A DNA stretch of 64,000 nucleotides from positions 399,528-463,527 of the forward strand of contig NZ_KE384342.1 of the NCBI RefSeq assembly GCF_000425265.1. The letters run 5' to 3'. Each line of letters begins with the position of its first letter. The first letter of the stretch is position 1. Position numbers and translations under genes: made by a program. This document shows positions 27,480-35,672 of the stretch, piece by piece. This DNA comes from Maridesulfovibrio zosterae DSM 11974. GTDB taxonomy: Bacteria > Desulfobacterota > Desulfovibrionia > Desulfovibrionales > Desulfovibrionaceae. The notes under the pieces are model-generated. The model saw nothing but the letters and a program-made list of their open reading frames with translations. It was not told the DNA's origin and ran no database searches.

Positions 27480-28379
27480 ATGAGCAAATTGCTCAAGGCT
27501 GTTGAAAAAGCTAAGCGTAACAGGCGCACACAAGAAGATAATTGGATTGAGAAGGGACAGTCACACGTTGAGCCAGCGTTAGCTGGAGAGCTTGGAGATA
27601 ATGATGACTCTTCTGGTATTGACCAGGATAAAAGAATTACTACGGCTGATCCTCTTGGAGGAGCAGAGAAGTGCACCATTCCAAAGAGCTTTTTTGATGA
27701 TGATCTTGTCCTTGATGAACTTCTTTTGGCAAAAAACAGGATTTTGACTAAACACAGTAGCTCCTCTTTTACAGATATATACAATTTATTGCGTACGCAG
27801 ATTCTTCATCGTACCAAAAAGAAAGGTCATAATGTTTTAATGGTGACCAGTGCTATGCCGGGTGAAGGTAAAACAATCACTTCAATTAATCTGGCTATAA
27901 GTATTGCACGCGAAGTTGATCAGTTTGCATTGCTTGTAGATACTGACATGCGTAACCCTAGTATTCATAAATACTTGGGTATTGATGTTAGTAAAGGTTT
28001 GAGTGACCATTTACTGCATGATATTCCTGTACATGAACTTCTAGTAAAGCCTGGAATTGATAAACTTTCTTACCTGCCTTCAGGTGATCCAATCAGAGGG
28101 TCTACTGAAATTCTGGGTTCGCCTAAGTTGCAGGAATTGATTATGGAAATGAAGGAACGGTATCCTGACCGTTATGTTATTTTTGATTGTCCGGATCTTT
28201 TAAATGCTCCGGATGCGCTGGTCTTTTCCAGTTATGTAGATGGCATTATTTTTGTTATTGAGGCCGGTAAAACGTCCCGTGAGTATGTTAAAAAGGCTCT
28301 TGGTCTTTTAGAGGACCGTAATATTGTTGGGGTTGTTTTAAATAAGACTGATAAAGAAAGTCTGGATGTCGTTATTTAG
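27480..28379 (+). CDS. BY-kinase (CpsD/CapB-like tyrosine kinase ATPase)
   Basis: A cytoplasmic P-loop kinase that pairs with the Wzz-like protein upstream. In 299 residues it shows an N-terminal amphipathic helix (MSKLLKAVEKAKRNRR), a linker, then Walker A SAMPGEGKT (124-132), Walker A' LLVDTDMRNPS (about 151-161) and Walker B YVIFDCPD. Family members autophosphorylate a C-terminal tyrosine cluster; here the chain ends NKTDKESLDVVI with no tyrosine in the last 25 residues. It may therefore signal differently, or phosphorylate internal tyrosines or other substrates. The start has GGGAG nine bases upstream. It is encoded five to eleven bases before the next gene. Confidence 0.88.
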   Translation: MSKLLKAVEKAKRNRRTQEDNWIEKGQSHVEPALAGELGDNDDSSGIDQDKRITTADPLGGAEKCTIPKSFFDDDLVLDELLLAKNRILTKHSSSSFTDIYNLLRTQILHRTKKKGHNVLMVTSAMPGEGKTITSINLAISIAREVDQFALLVDTDMRNPSIHKYLGIDVSKGLSDHLLHDIPVHELLVKPGIDKLSYLPSGDPIRGSTEILGSPKLQELIMEMKERYPDRYVIFDCPDLLNAPDALVFSSYVDGIIFVIEAGKTSREYVKKALGLLEDRNIVGVVLNKTDKESLDVVI

Positions 28380-28390
28380 GTGGTGTGGAT

Positions 28391-29374
28391 ATGTATCTGG
28401 AATTCTTTGGGTTAAAAGAGAAGCCTTTCAATATTTTGCCTGACCCTGACTTTTTTTATCTTAGTCAGTGGCACCAGCAGGCAATGACTCATATTGAATA
28501 TGGGCTTATGAACGGTGACAGTCTTATAATGCTTACCGGGGATGCTGGAACCGGTAAAACTTCTATTATTTATAAACTCGTGATTGATAGATGCCAAGAC
28601 ACTATTGTGGGAGTAATCTTTAATAGTGCTGTTGGCGGTGATCATATAGTTGAAATGATTCTTACAGAACTTGAAGTCGAAATGCCTGAAAATCCGACGC
28701 CGGCTTCTTGTCTCAATGCTTTGCAGGAGTTTTTGCTTGATGTTTATACTAAGGGCGAGAAGAAAGTTTTACTTATCCTTGATGAAGCACAGAATTTAAG
28801 TGACGAAGCTCTTGAGCAAGTACGTATGATTTCAAACCTGCAAGCTGGCAAAGATAATCTGATATCTATTCTGATGGTTGGACAATCCGGTTTTAGGGCT
28901 AAACTCAGGAAAGCCCGATACAGCCAGATTGTTCAACGTATTGTTGTCAGTGCACATCTTTCAAGATTACGTGAACATGAAGTTGTTGAGTATGTATGCT
29001 ATCGTCTAAAGCAGGGTGGAGCGGAAGATCCCCACAGCATTTTTACTGAGGAAGCTATTTCTAAGATTAATGAGTATTCCTATGGAATTCCGCGTAATAT
29101 TAATGTCATCTGTGAAGGTTCTTTAATTTATGGTTTTGCTGACGATGTTAAACCTATTACCGGCAGTATTGTTGAAAGTTTTGCGCAGGAACGGATAAAA
29201 GAAGGCTTGCTTACTGTTCCGGAATCAACATTTAATTTTGAAAATGTTGATATGCAGGAATATATTATTGGGTTGGAAAAGAGAGTATCCAGTCTTGAAG
29301 ATTCCATGGGCATTATCAAACGAACATTAATCAAACTTATTAAGGCTGTTAAAAGGTTTAGTCTGCAGAAATAA
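28391..29374 (+). CDS. ExeA-like AAA ATPase of the exosortase/exopolysaccharide locus
   Basis: A 327-residue ATPase of the GspA/ExeA type that accompanies PEP-CTERM exopolysaccharide clusters. It begins with the family hallmark FFGLKEKPFNILPDPDFFY and has Walker A LTGDAGTGKT, Walker B LLILDEAQNLS and the sensor region around QRIVVSAHLSRL. A C-terminal coiled coil (about 288-310) ends the chain; there is no membrane helix or peptidoglycan-binding domain. I prefer ATG 28391 over GTG 28385 because AGGTGG lies seven bases before it. A role in powering or placing the export machine is an inference. Confidence 0.88.
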   Translation: MYLEFFGLKEKPFNILPDPDFFYLSQWHQQAMTHIEYGLMNGDSLIMLTGDAGTGKTSIIYKLVIDRCQDTIVGVIFNSAVGGDHIVEMILTELEVEMPENPTPASCLNALQEFLLDVYTKGEKKVLLILDEAQNLSDEALEQVRMISNLQAGKDNLISILMVGQSGFRAKLRKARYSQIVQRIVVSAHLSRLREHEVVEYVCYRLKQGGAEDPHSIFTEEAISKINEYSYGIPRNINVICEGSLIYGFADDVKPITGSIVESFAQERIKEGLLTVPESTFNFENVDMQEYIIGLEKRVSSLEDSMGIIKRTLIKLIKAVKRFSLQK

Positions 29375-29387
29375 ATCAGGAGTTAAT

Positions 29388-31319
29388 ATGCGGCTGAAGG
29401 CTGTATTGTTTGTACTAGGATTAATTTTTTTCCTTTGCAGCGTTCCTGCCATATGTGGAGCTGCTGACTATTCTGTTTTTAAAAGCAGACCAAGGTTATA
29501 CTTTACCAAGCAGAGACTTGAAGAGCTTCGAGCTGTTAAAGATACGAAGCCCTATTCTGATTTTTTGAAAGTTATACGCAAGAGAGGGCGGGGACAAGTT
29601 GGAAGCAGAGTCCCTAATAATCTTGTTTTATATGATGCTGCAACCATTCGGCGTCCTGCTGATGGTCTTCTTAATCTTTCTTTTTACTATCTTATAACTG
29701 GTGATTCTTCTTACTTTTCAAATATTAAAGATCTGCTGCATACTTTCAGTGTAAATTCTGATTGGGCTGGTAATAGCGATATGGGGCCTGCTCATGTCCT
29801 TTATTCTATGTCTCTTGCTTATGATTGGTTCTATGATGAGCTGTCTCCAACATTAAAATTGCTGGTACGTGACGCAATAGCAGAGCATGCTGAAATATTT
29901 TATGATCTGACCCGTAAAAAGAAAATATGGTGGTCTCAGGATAAGGGGCTGCTCCAGAATCATAATTATGTGAATGTTGCATCTCTGGCCGTTGCTGGTA
30001 TTGCCTTATATGGCGAGGATAGTAGAGCCATTAAATGGCTTAATGCAGCTGAGAACAATTTTGACGCGGTGCTTGCTTTGCTTTCTCCGGATGGAGCTTC
30101 ACATGAAGGTATTGGTTACTGGAGTTATGGTACGCTTTGGATGTTAAATTACTATAGTGCGATGGCTCCTGCTCAAGGGTTCGATAAAGTTAGAAACAGT
30201 GGTTTTTTTAAAAATACTGCCAAGTTCAGACTTTATGCTTCACTTCCGGGTTTTCAATACAATGTTGATTATGCTGATTCTCCAATAATTGATTTCTATG
30301 GTCCAAGTTGTTTTTTACGCTGTCTCGCTTCTATCTTTAAGGATGGACATGCTCAATGGCTTGCTGCCAAGACTGAGAGCGTAAGGAGAAAGCGCTCTGT
30401 GCTTTGGCAGGACTATATATGGTATGATTCTTCAGTTAAGCCTGTTTCTCCTGAAAATATGCCTCTTTTCGGATGGTTTGATAATCTTGGTATTTTACTA
30501 AGTCGTTCTTCGTGGGATAAAGATGGATCTCTTGTAATGTTCAAAGCAGGACCTCCGCAAGGGTACCTGGCTTTAGCAAAGGGAGTTTATCCTGGTTCAC
30601 ATATTCATCCAGATGAAGGTACATTTAGTGTGTGGAGTGGACGGAAGTCAATAGTACAAGACGATGGATATGTGCTTAAGAAGTTATCTTCAAGCCACAA
30701 TGTATTGACCTTTGATAAGCAGGGACAGCTCGGCGAAGGTGGCACATGGTTTCTGCAGTATGACTATAAAGATTCAAAAGGTGTAATTCCTAAACCTAAG
30801 TTTAATACTGGCGATTCTTTTCAGGCTGTAGAGATTGAACTTGCGGGCCTTTATCCTCCTAGTGTCAGACCGAAGTCATGGAAAAGAGCTATTGTCGTGA
30901 TTGGCGGTGCAGATGTGTTTGTTCGTGATCATGTAGTACCGTCCAGAAATATTCAAATCGATTATCCTCTTCATCTCGAAAGGGATACCCGCAGGGTGGG
31001 AGATGACTTTTGTCTTGATTATGGAAAGGACTATGCTCTTAATTTTGTGGGAAAAAATTTTTCAGGCACTTTTAAAAGATATATGATTCCCACTAAATCA
31101 ATGGGAAAAAATATACCACGTATTGGCATGCTCAACACCCGTACTCGTAAAACCTCTATGCCTGTTTCTATGCTGACAGCAATCGCCAGGGCTAAAGAAG
31201 GGTGCACTTCTCCTGCTCTTGTTATTAATTTTAATGAAGAACTGGATACTGCTGTTGTTGAGAGTGTAAGTGGTAAATATAAAATAAAATTTTCATCCCT
31301 TACTGCTGAAAAGATATAA
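29388..31319 (+). CDS. Secreted heparinase II/III-like polysaccharide lyase
   Basis: A 643-residue periplasmic or secreted protein with a signal peptide (about 1-24, ending CGAAD). The N-terminal part begins like alginate and heparinase lyases (RPRLYFTKQRLEELRAV) and forms the alpha toroid, with LLQNHNYVNVASLA and GASHEGIGYWSYG as likely catalytic-site segments. The C-terminal part is the heparinase II/III beta-sandwich (GSHIHPDEGTFSVWSG, SSHNVLTFD). Such enzymes cleave uronic-acid-containing polymers by beta-elimination. In this operon it probably trims or releases the product, implying uronic acid in it. It starts 13 bases after the ATPase gene. Confidence 0.82.
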   Translation: MRLKAVLFVLGLIFFLCSVPAICGAADYSVFKSRPRLYFTKQRLEELRAVKDTKPYSDFLKVIRKRGRGQVGSRVPNNLVLYDAATIRRPADGLLNLSFYYLITGDSSYFSNIKDLLHTFSVNSDWAGNSDMGPAHVLYSMSLAYDWFYDELSPTLKLLVRDAIAEHAEIFYDLTRKKKIWWSQDKGLLQNHNYVNVASLAVAGIALYGEDSRAIKWLNAAENNFDAVLALLSPDGASHEGIGYWSYGTLWMLNYYSAMAPAQGFDKVRNSGFFKNTAKFRLYASLPGFQYNVDYADSPIIDFYGPSCFLRCLASIFKDGHAQWLAAKTESVRRKRSVLWQDYIWYDSSVKPVSPENMPLFGWFDNLGILLSRSSWDKDGSLVMFKAGPPQGYLALAKGVYPGSHIHPDEGTFSVWSGRKSIVQDDGYVLKKLSSSHNVLTFDKQGQLGEGGTWFLQYDYKDSKGVIPKPKFNTGDSFQAVEIELAGLYPPSVRPKSWKRAIVVIGGADVFVRDHVVPSRNIQIDYPLHLERDTRRVGDDFCLDYGKDYALNFVGKNFSGTFKRYMIPTKSMGKNIPRIGMLNTRTRKTSMPVSMLTAIARAKEGCTSPALVINFNEELDTAVVESVSGKYKIKFSSLTAEKI

Positions 31320-31346
31320 ATTCTATTCAAGTTTATCGGAGCTTTA

Positions 31347-32318
31347 ATGAAATACGCCTTTTTGCTATATGATAGCCGTTCAGGTTCTACTCTATTATCA
31401 TCACTTTTAAATCTTTTTTCCGGTATTATTGTAACGCAAGAAAGTGCTTTCATTCCTCTTATTCTTGAGAATTTCTGTGATGAAGGTCAGCTTAATACTG
31501 ATCATATTATTGATCTTATTTATTCAGAACCGCAGTTTTGTGACTGGAATATTAATAAGGAAATGCTGCGTGAAAAGCTTAGCTCTTTACCAAGACTCAG
31601 CTATAAATCAACTTTTGATGTTATAATTGATGAGTATCTTAAAGTCAGAGGTGAAGAATATCCGGAATTGATCATTGTCAAAGGACCCAGATACGAATTT
31701 CATCTTAATACATTTAAATCCTTGTATGATGATCCTCTTTTTATAAATCTCATCCGTGATGGTCGGGCCGTTTATAACTCAAAGTTGAATATGGTGTCTG
31801 TTTCCGGTCTAAAAATGTCTAATAATGTTTTTCAGTCTGCTTTTGAGTGGAGAAAAAAGCTTAAGGGAGTGGCTGACCAGCCTGTAATTAATTTAAGATT
31901 TGAAGATCTTGTTGCTGATAATCAATCTGTTGTCAGTTGTTTGCTTGATAAACTTGCTATAAGCGCTTCTGGCAGGGAAATTTCATCAACACAGGAAGAG
32001 TTTCATAAGCTGATCGGGAACAGTCAGAAGCATTTGCATACTAATGTTAATAAAGCTCCGGACAAAAGTATTGCGGTTAAATGGCGGAAAAATCTTAGTG
32101 ATGCTGAAGTCTGGATTTATGAAAAGATGTGCGGAAAACTGCTGGTTGAAAATGGGTACGATCTTTACGCAGATTCTGATACTTCAGCAAAAGAAATTCT
32201 TTCGGTTGCCGTTCGCCATGCCATTCATTGGTGTTGGCTGAAAGTAAGAAATTTATTTTATTACACATTCATTGATGGAAGTATTATTCAAAAGCTAAAA
32301 GGAAAACGCTTTGAGTAA
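31347..32318 (+). CDS. Sulfotransferase family protein
   Basis: A 323-residue cytoplasmic enzyme predicted to transfer sulfate from PAPS to a sugar or another acceptor. Both cofactor motifs are visible: the 5'-phosphosulfate loop FLLYDSRSGSTLLSSLL at residues 5-21 and the 3'-phosphate region NLIRDGRAVYNSKLN near 134-148. The rest is divergent, so the acceptor cannot be named. Placed between a lyase gene and the flippase gene and overlapping the latter by eight bases, it probably sulfates the lipid-linked repeat unit before export. Confidence 0.82.
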   Translation: MKYAFLLYDSRSGSTLLSSLLNLFSGIIVTQESAFIPLILENFCDEGQLNTDHIIDLIYSEPQFCDWNINKEMLREKLSSLPRLSYKSTFDVIIDEYLKVRGEEYPELIIVKGPRYEFHLNTFKSLYDDPLFINLIRDGRAVYNSKLNMVSVSGLKMSNNVFQSAFEWRKKLKGVADQPVINLRFEDLVADNQSVVSCLLDKLAISASGREISSTQEEFHKLIGNSQKHLHTNVNKAPDKSIAVKWRKNLSDAEVWIYEKMCGKLLVENGYDLYADSDTSAKEILSVAVRHAIHWCWLKVRNLFYYTFIDGSIIQKLKGKRFE

Positions 32319-33765
32319 TAATTTATCCACCCTTTATAAAATTGCGCTTGTATTCAGTGCTAAGATTGGTAAAGGGGTTGGTGGACTCTTTTTAACATGG
32401 GCACTTGCAAAGAAGTATGGAGCGTATGGTTCTGGATTATTTTTTATTCCATATACTTTTGCTTTTCTTTGTGCATTGATCTCACAGCTGGGCCTTGGCA
32501 ATGCGTGCATGAAGTTTGCGCCAGTTCTTAAAAGTGAAGATCCTGAAAATTTATCATTTTTGTGGACAATCACTTTGCTGGTAGTGGGATGTTTTTCTGC
32601 TATTTTACTTATTACTGTTTTTTTTGTTCCAGAGTTTTTTTCCACCCTTGTATTTAAGAATCCTGATAATACCCGCTATATTCTTTACGCCTCACCGATA
32701 ATTTTCTTCTGGAGTTTGACTTATCTGATTATCTTTTTTCGACAGAGCCTCGGGGATGTTTCCGGTATAACTATTGTTGAAAATACTGTCATTCCATGGG
32801 GAATGTTGATTATTGCGTGCTCGACTTTTGTAGTTGATATGAGTGTCGTTTATTATGTGCTCAGCATTTCGTTACTTTTCGGGTTAACATTTATTTATGC
32901 GTTTATGTCCACCAGGCATAAGTATTCGCTGTCTTTTTCGTTTAAACTTAATAGCTCGCTGACTCTTAAAGATATAATTGCTTACTGCCTGCCACTGCTT
33001 GCGATTGCCTTCGCACAAAATTCGCTGGTCTGGATTAATACGCTTATTCTGGGAGGGGTAGGGTCTATTGCAGATTCTGCTGTTTTTGTGTCTGCAATGC
33101 GCGTGGCAATGAGTATTTCTATTTTGCTATACACTTTTAATAGTGTGTATGTTCCGCATATTTCTGCTGCTTATGCCAGAAATGATTTTGATTCTATTAA
33201 TAAACTATATAGTGATATCACCTGTTCTTTATCGCTTTTTTCATTCGTTATTCTGGCTCTTTCGTTATTATATTCTAATTTTATTATGGATGCTTTCGGT
33301 GTTGATTATGATGGGGGAACAGGATGTCTGCTTTATTTGATTCTAGGCAATGTCTTTAGCTGTTATATCGGCCCTGTAGGATATGTACTTTTGATGGCTG
33401 GCAGATCAAAAATTGAAGCCTTCAATACTCTTACGGCTCTTGGGGTGAATGCTGTCCTTTGTGTGTTTCTTTATAAGTTTATGGGTGTAAGTGGTGCTGG
33501 TGCAGCTTTTTTTGCAGCTTTTGTGGTTGTTAATATGCTGCGCTATTTTCAGTGCAAACGTATTCTAGGTCTTCGTTGGCTAAACAGTCTGCAGGCTAAA
33601 ATTATGATCATACAGTTGTTTTTTGTTGTAGCTTATTTATTGGTGAGACCTTTTGATTTTAATCGTGAAGCCATTGCTGCCTCGTTTCTCATTCTTTATT
33701 CGCTAGTGAATATTAAAAACATCAAAATACTCATTAACAAAATGAAAGTCAGCTATTCTATTTAG
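32311..33765 (+). CDS. Polysaccharide flippase, Wzx/MOP family
   Basis: A 484-residue inner-membrane protein with about twelve to fourteen hydrophobic helices and no large soluble domain, as in the MOP superfamily flippases that turn lipid-linked repeat units to the periplasmic face. The N-terminal block KIALVFSAKIGKGVGGLFLT and the loop NSLVWINTLILGGVGS fit the polysaccharide-synthesis subgroup. The start is TTG at 32311, inside the end of the sulfotransferase gene, with AAGGAAA five bases upstream; this overlap suggests translational coupling. It is the last gene of the locus, which ends in the strong hairpin at 33817. Confidence 0.88.
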   Translation: MSNNLSTLYKIALVFSAKIGKGVGGLFLTWALAKKYGAYGSGLFFIPYTFAFLCALISQLGLGNACMKFAPVLKSEDPENLSFLWTITLLVVGCFSAILLITVFFVPEFFSTLVFKNPDNTRYILYASPIIFFWSLTYLIIFFRQSLGDVSGITIVENTVIPWGMLIIACSTFVVDMSVVYYVLSISLLFGLTFIYAFMSTRHKYSLSFSFKLNSSLTLKDIIAYCLPLLAIAFAQNSLVWINTLILGGVGSIADSAVFVSAMRVAMSISILLYTFNSVYVPHISAAYARNDFDSINKLYSDITCSLSLFSFVILALSLLYSNFIMDAFGVDYDGGTGCLLYLILGNVFSCYIGPVGYVLLMAGRSKIEAFNTLTALGVNAVLCVFLYKFMGVSGAGAAFFAAFVVVNMLRYFQCKRILGLRWLNSLQAKIMIIQLFFVVAYLLVRPFDFNREAIAASFLILYSLVNIKNIKILINKMKVSYSI

Positions 33766-33816
33766 TTACAGTGTTTTATGCAAGATGCAGAAGCAAATCA
33801 TTTAATTTTTAAGGTA

Positions 33817-33870
33817 TTAAAATGTAGAAAGGACCGGGGTGGAGGTATCCCGGTCCTTTCTACATTTTAA
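33817..33870 (+). terminator. Very long perfect hairpin ending the exopolysaccharide locus
   Basis: A perfect 22-bp stem (33817-33838 with 33849-33870) around a ten-base loop. The outer end is TTAAAATG and the inner end GACCGGG. It lacks a long U-run beyond the stem. It is longer than usual for a terminator and could also protect or process the mRNA 3' end. The right arm runs into GGAG, an SD before a 13-codon frame. Apart from this and the palindrome array there is no gene that I can support in 33766-34252. Confidence 0.75.
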
Positions 33871-34042
33871 GGAGTGATGATGAGGAATGAAGACTATATT
33901 TCTTCGGACTATTATTAAGAATGTGCAGGGGAACACTTTCTTTCGTCCTTGTTGAAATCTATAAAGCAGTATGTGTGCCATTTTTTTAAAATAAATAATA
34001 TAAGTATGTTAGATTAATGTGATGGGTGGTGTGTAAAAATAA

Positions 34043-34091
34043 TGCACATTTTTTTGCACATATGTGCAAAAAAAACTTATATGTTGCACAT
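34043..34091. promoter_or_regulatory. TGCACAT operator-like array with a 26-bp palindrome
   Basis: TGCACAT occurs at 34043, 34055 and 34085, with the inverted ATGTGCA at 34062-34068. The central pair makes a perfect 26-bp palindrome (34049-34074): seven Ts, GCACATATGTGC, seven As. It lies 160-210 bases before the small ribbon-helix-helix-like gene, in very AT-rich DNA. The layout fits a multi-site operator for a dimeric regulator; a small hairpin terminator is the alternative. Confidence 0.55.
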
Positions 34092-34252
34092 ATATAAAAT
34101 TTCGATACATCTATATGAAAAATAAGCAACAGAACAGTAAATTTATTACTTACTGCTATACATATAGTTATAAAAATATTATGCTTTAAGCAGTGATGAA
34201 AAAGTAAAGGTAATTTTTAGAATTGAATAAGAATATTTAATTGGAGGTATCA

Positions 34253-34480
34253 ATGCATACACCACTATCAGATGTATATCTGAATCCAGAACTAAATGAG
34301 AAGATTGAGGGTGCTTGTAAAAACCTCGGCATTAGTAAGAGCATGTTTCTGAACGTTCTTCTGGGTGAATTGTTTACTAAAGCAGGACCTGAAGATTTGT
34401 TCTACAACAGAGTGAAACTCTGCGATAAGAATGAGAAGATTGATGCCGGAATTGGTGGGGATGAAAGAATCGCCCATTAA
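34253..34480 (+). CDS. Small ribbon-helix-helix-like protein, putative regulator
   Basis: A 75-residue protein whose first half reads like a CopG/Arc-type ribbon-helix-helix unit: a short strand (SDVYLNPE), helix A (LNEKIEGACKNLG), a turn, then helix B (SKSMFLNVLLGELFTKAG). The second half is polar and has one Cys. I do not recognise a named family. ATG 34253 follows GGAGG by five bases. The gene has its own tandem terminators and an operator-like palindrome array upstream, so autoregulation is plausible. It precedes the tungstate transporter but is not transcriptionally joined to it, so a regulatory link is only a guess. Confidence 0.6.
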   Translation: MHTPLSDVYLNPELNEKIEGACKNLGISKSMFLNVLLGELFTKAGPEDLFYNRVKLCDKNEKIDAGIGGDERIAH

Positions 34481-34495
34481 CTTTACTAGAAACCG

Positions 34496-34522
34496 AGGCG
34501 GATTTATCCGCCTGTTTTTTTG
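34496..34522 (+). terminator. First of two tandem terminators after the small regulator gene
   Basis: AGGCGGA (34496-34502) pairs with TCCGCCT (34507-34513) around TTTA, followed by GTTTTTTTG. It starts 15 bases after the stop codon. Confidence 0.88.
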
Positions 34523-34525
34523 TTT

Positions 34526-34550
34526 GCAGCTTTTTGAGCTGCTTTTTTTT
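34526..34550 (+). terminator. Second tandem terminator
   Basis: GCAGC (34526-34530) pairs with GCTGC (34538-34542), followed by eight Ts. Together with the preceding hairpin it isolates the transporter operon from upstream transcription. Confidence 0.75.
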
Positions 34551-34563
34551 GGTCTTCAGTTGA

Positions 34564-34592
34564 TTGACAATAATTCCCCTACTAAATATACG
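34564..34592 (+). promoter_or_regulatory. Promoter of the wtpABC operon
   Basis: TTGACA (34564-34569), a 17-base spacer, and TATACG (34587-34592). It stands directly behind the tandem terminators and 45 bases before the wtpA start, which makes it the likely sigma-70 promoter of the operon. Confidence 0.65.
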
Positions 34593-34637
34593 GTTTTTAG
34601 CATAAGAAATTTAAGCTTGTAAAAATGGAGGGTAATA

Positions 34638-35615
34638 ATGCGTATTTTATTAATGGGAATTGCACTTGCCGCTTTGTCAATTATGACTGTAAATTCTGCA
34701 GTTGCATTGGAAAAGATTAGTGGTGATGTTGTTATATTTCATGCAGGAAGTCTTTCTGTTCCTCTTGCAAAGATGGAAAAAGAATTTGAAGCCATGCATC
34801 CTGGGGTAGATATTAAAAGGGAAGCCGGTGGTTCCACAAAAATGGCCCGTATGATTTCAGAAGTAGGTAAACCTGCAGATATCATGGCTTCAGCTGATTA
34901 TGTTGTTATCGATAAAAATCTTATACCAAAATTTGCAGATTTTAATATCCGTTTTGCAACTAATCAGCTTGTACTTTGCTATACAGATCAAAGCCAATAC
35001 GCATCTGATATTAATGCTGATAACTGGTATGAGATTCTTCAGAAACCCGACGTGGTATGGGGATATTCTGATCCCAATATTGACCCGTGCGGTTATCGCA
35101 GTGTGATGGTACTGCAGCTTGCTGAAAAATTTTACGGTAAACCGGGGCTCTTTAATAAACTAATGTCACAGCGCAAAGATGAATGGGTTCGTCCTAAATC
35201 TGTAGAGCTTATCTCTCTGCTCAAAACAGGTAATATGGACTACGCATGGGAATATCTTTCTGTGGCAGTTCAGCATGGTTTAAAGTACGTCACTTTGGAC
35301 AAGCATATTAATTTGTCAGATTATAAATATAACAATTTTTACAAGCAGGCTAAAGTCTCCGTATCAGGTAAAAAGCCCGGGACAACTATTGAGCGCATAG
35401 GTAAATCAATCACTTATGGTGTAACCATGTTGAAAGAGGCTCCTAATAAAGCTGCTGCAACTGCATTTCTGACTTACATGCTTTCTTCAGACGGAGGGCT
35501 TAAAATTCTTAAGGAAATGGGACAGCCTCCTTTTGATCCGGCAATTGTGCCTGATGAGGCTATGATCAAAAACATGCCCGAACCCCTTGGCAAAATTATT
35601 AAGGTTAAAAAATAA
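34638..35615 (+). CDS. wtpA: Tungstate/molybdate ABC transporter, substrate-binding protein
   Basis: Periplasmic binding protein for tungstate, and probably molybdate, supplying the cofactor metal of formate dehydrogenases and related enzymes. In 325 residues it has a signal peptide (about 1-24, ending AVALE) and the WtpA signature [20 protein letters not shown], a GGSTKMAR oxyanion loop, and [15 protein letters not shown], the segment that holds ligand residues in WtpA. The SD is GGAGGG. It is separated from the permease gene by a hairpin. ModA is the alternative name, but the motifs favour WtpA. Confidence 0.9.
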   Translation: MRILLMGIALAALSIMTVNSAVALEKISGDVVIFHAGSLSVPLAKMEKEFEAMHPGVDIKREAGGSTKMARMISEVGKPADIMASADYVVIDKNLIPKFADFNIRFATNQLVLCYTDQSQYASDINADNWYEILQKPDVVWGYSDPNIDPCGYRSVMVLQLAEKFYGKPGLFNKLMSQRKDEWVRPKSVELISLLKTGNMDYAWEYLSVAVQHGLKYVTLDKHINLSDYKYNNFYKQAKVSVSGKKPGTTIERIGKSITYGVTMLKEAPNKAAATAFLTYMLSSDGGLKILKEMGQPPFDPAIVPDEAMIKNMPEPLGKIIKVKK

Positions 35616-35631
35616 TATTATGCTAAATATA

Positions 35632-35659
35632 AAGCCGAAGGACTAATCCTTCGGCTTTT
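35632..35659 (+). terminator. Intercistronic hairpin between wtpA and wtpB
   Basis: AAGCCGAAGGA (35632-35642) pairs perfectly with TCCTTCGGCTT (35647-35657) around CTAA, followed by two more Ts. The U-run is short, so partial termination or protection of the wtpA mRNA end is likely, giving more binding protein than membrane parts. Confidence 0.75.
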
Positions 35660-35672
35660 CTCATTAAATTAT

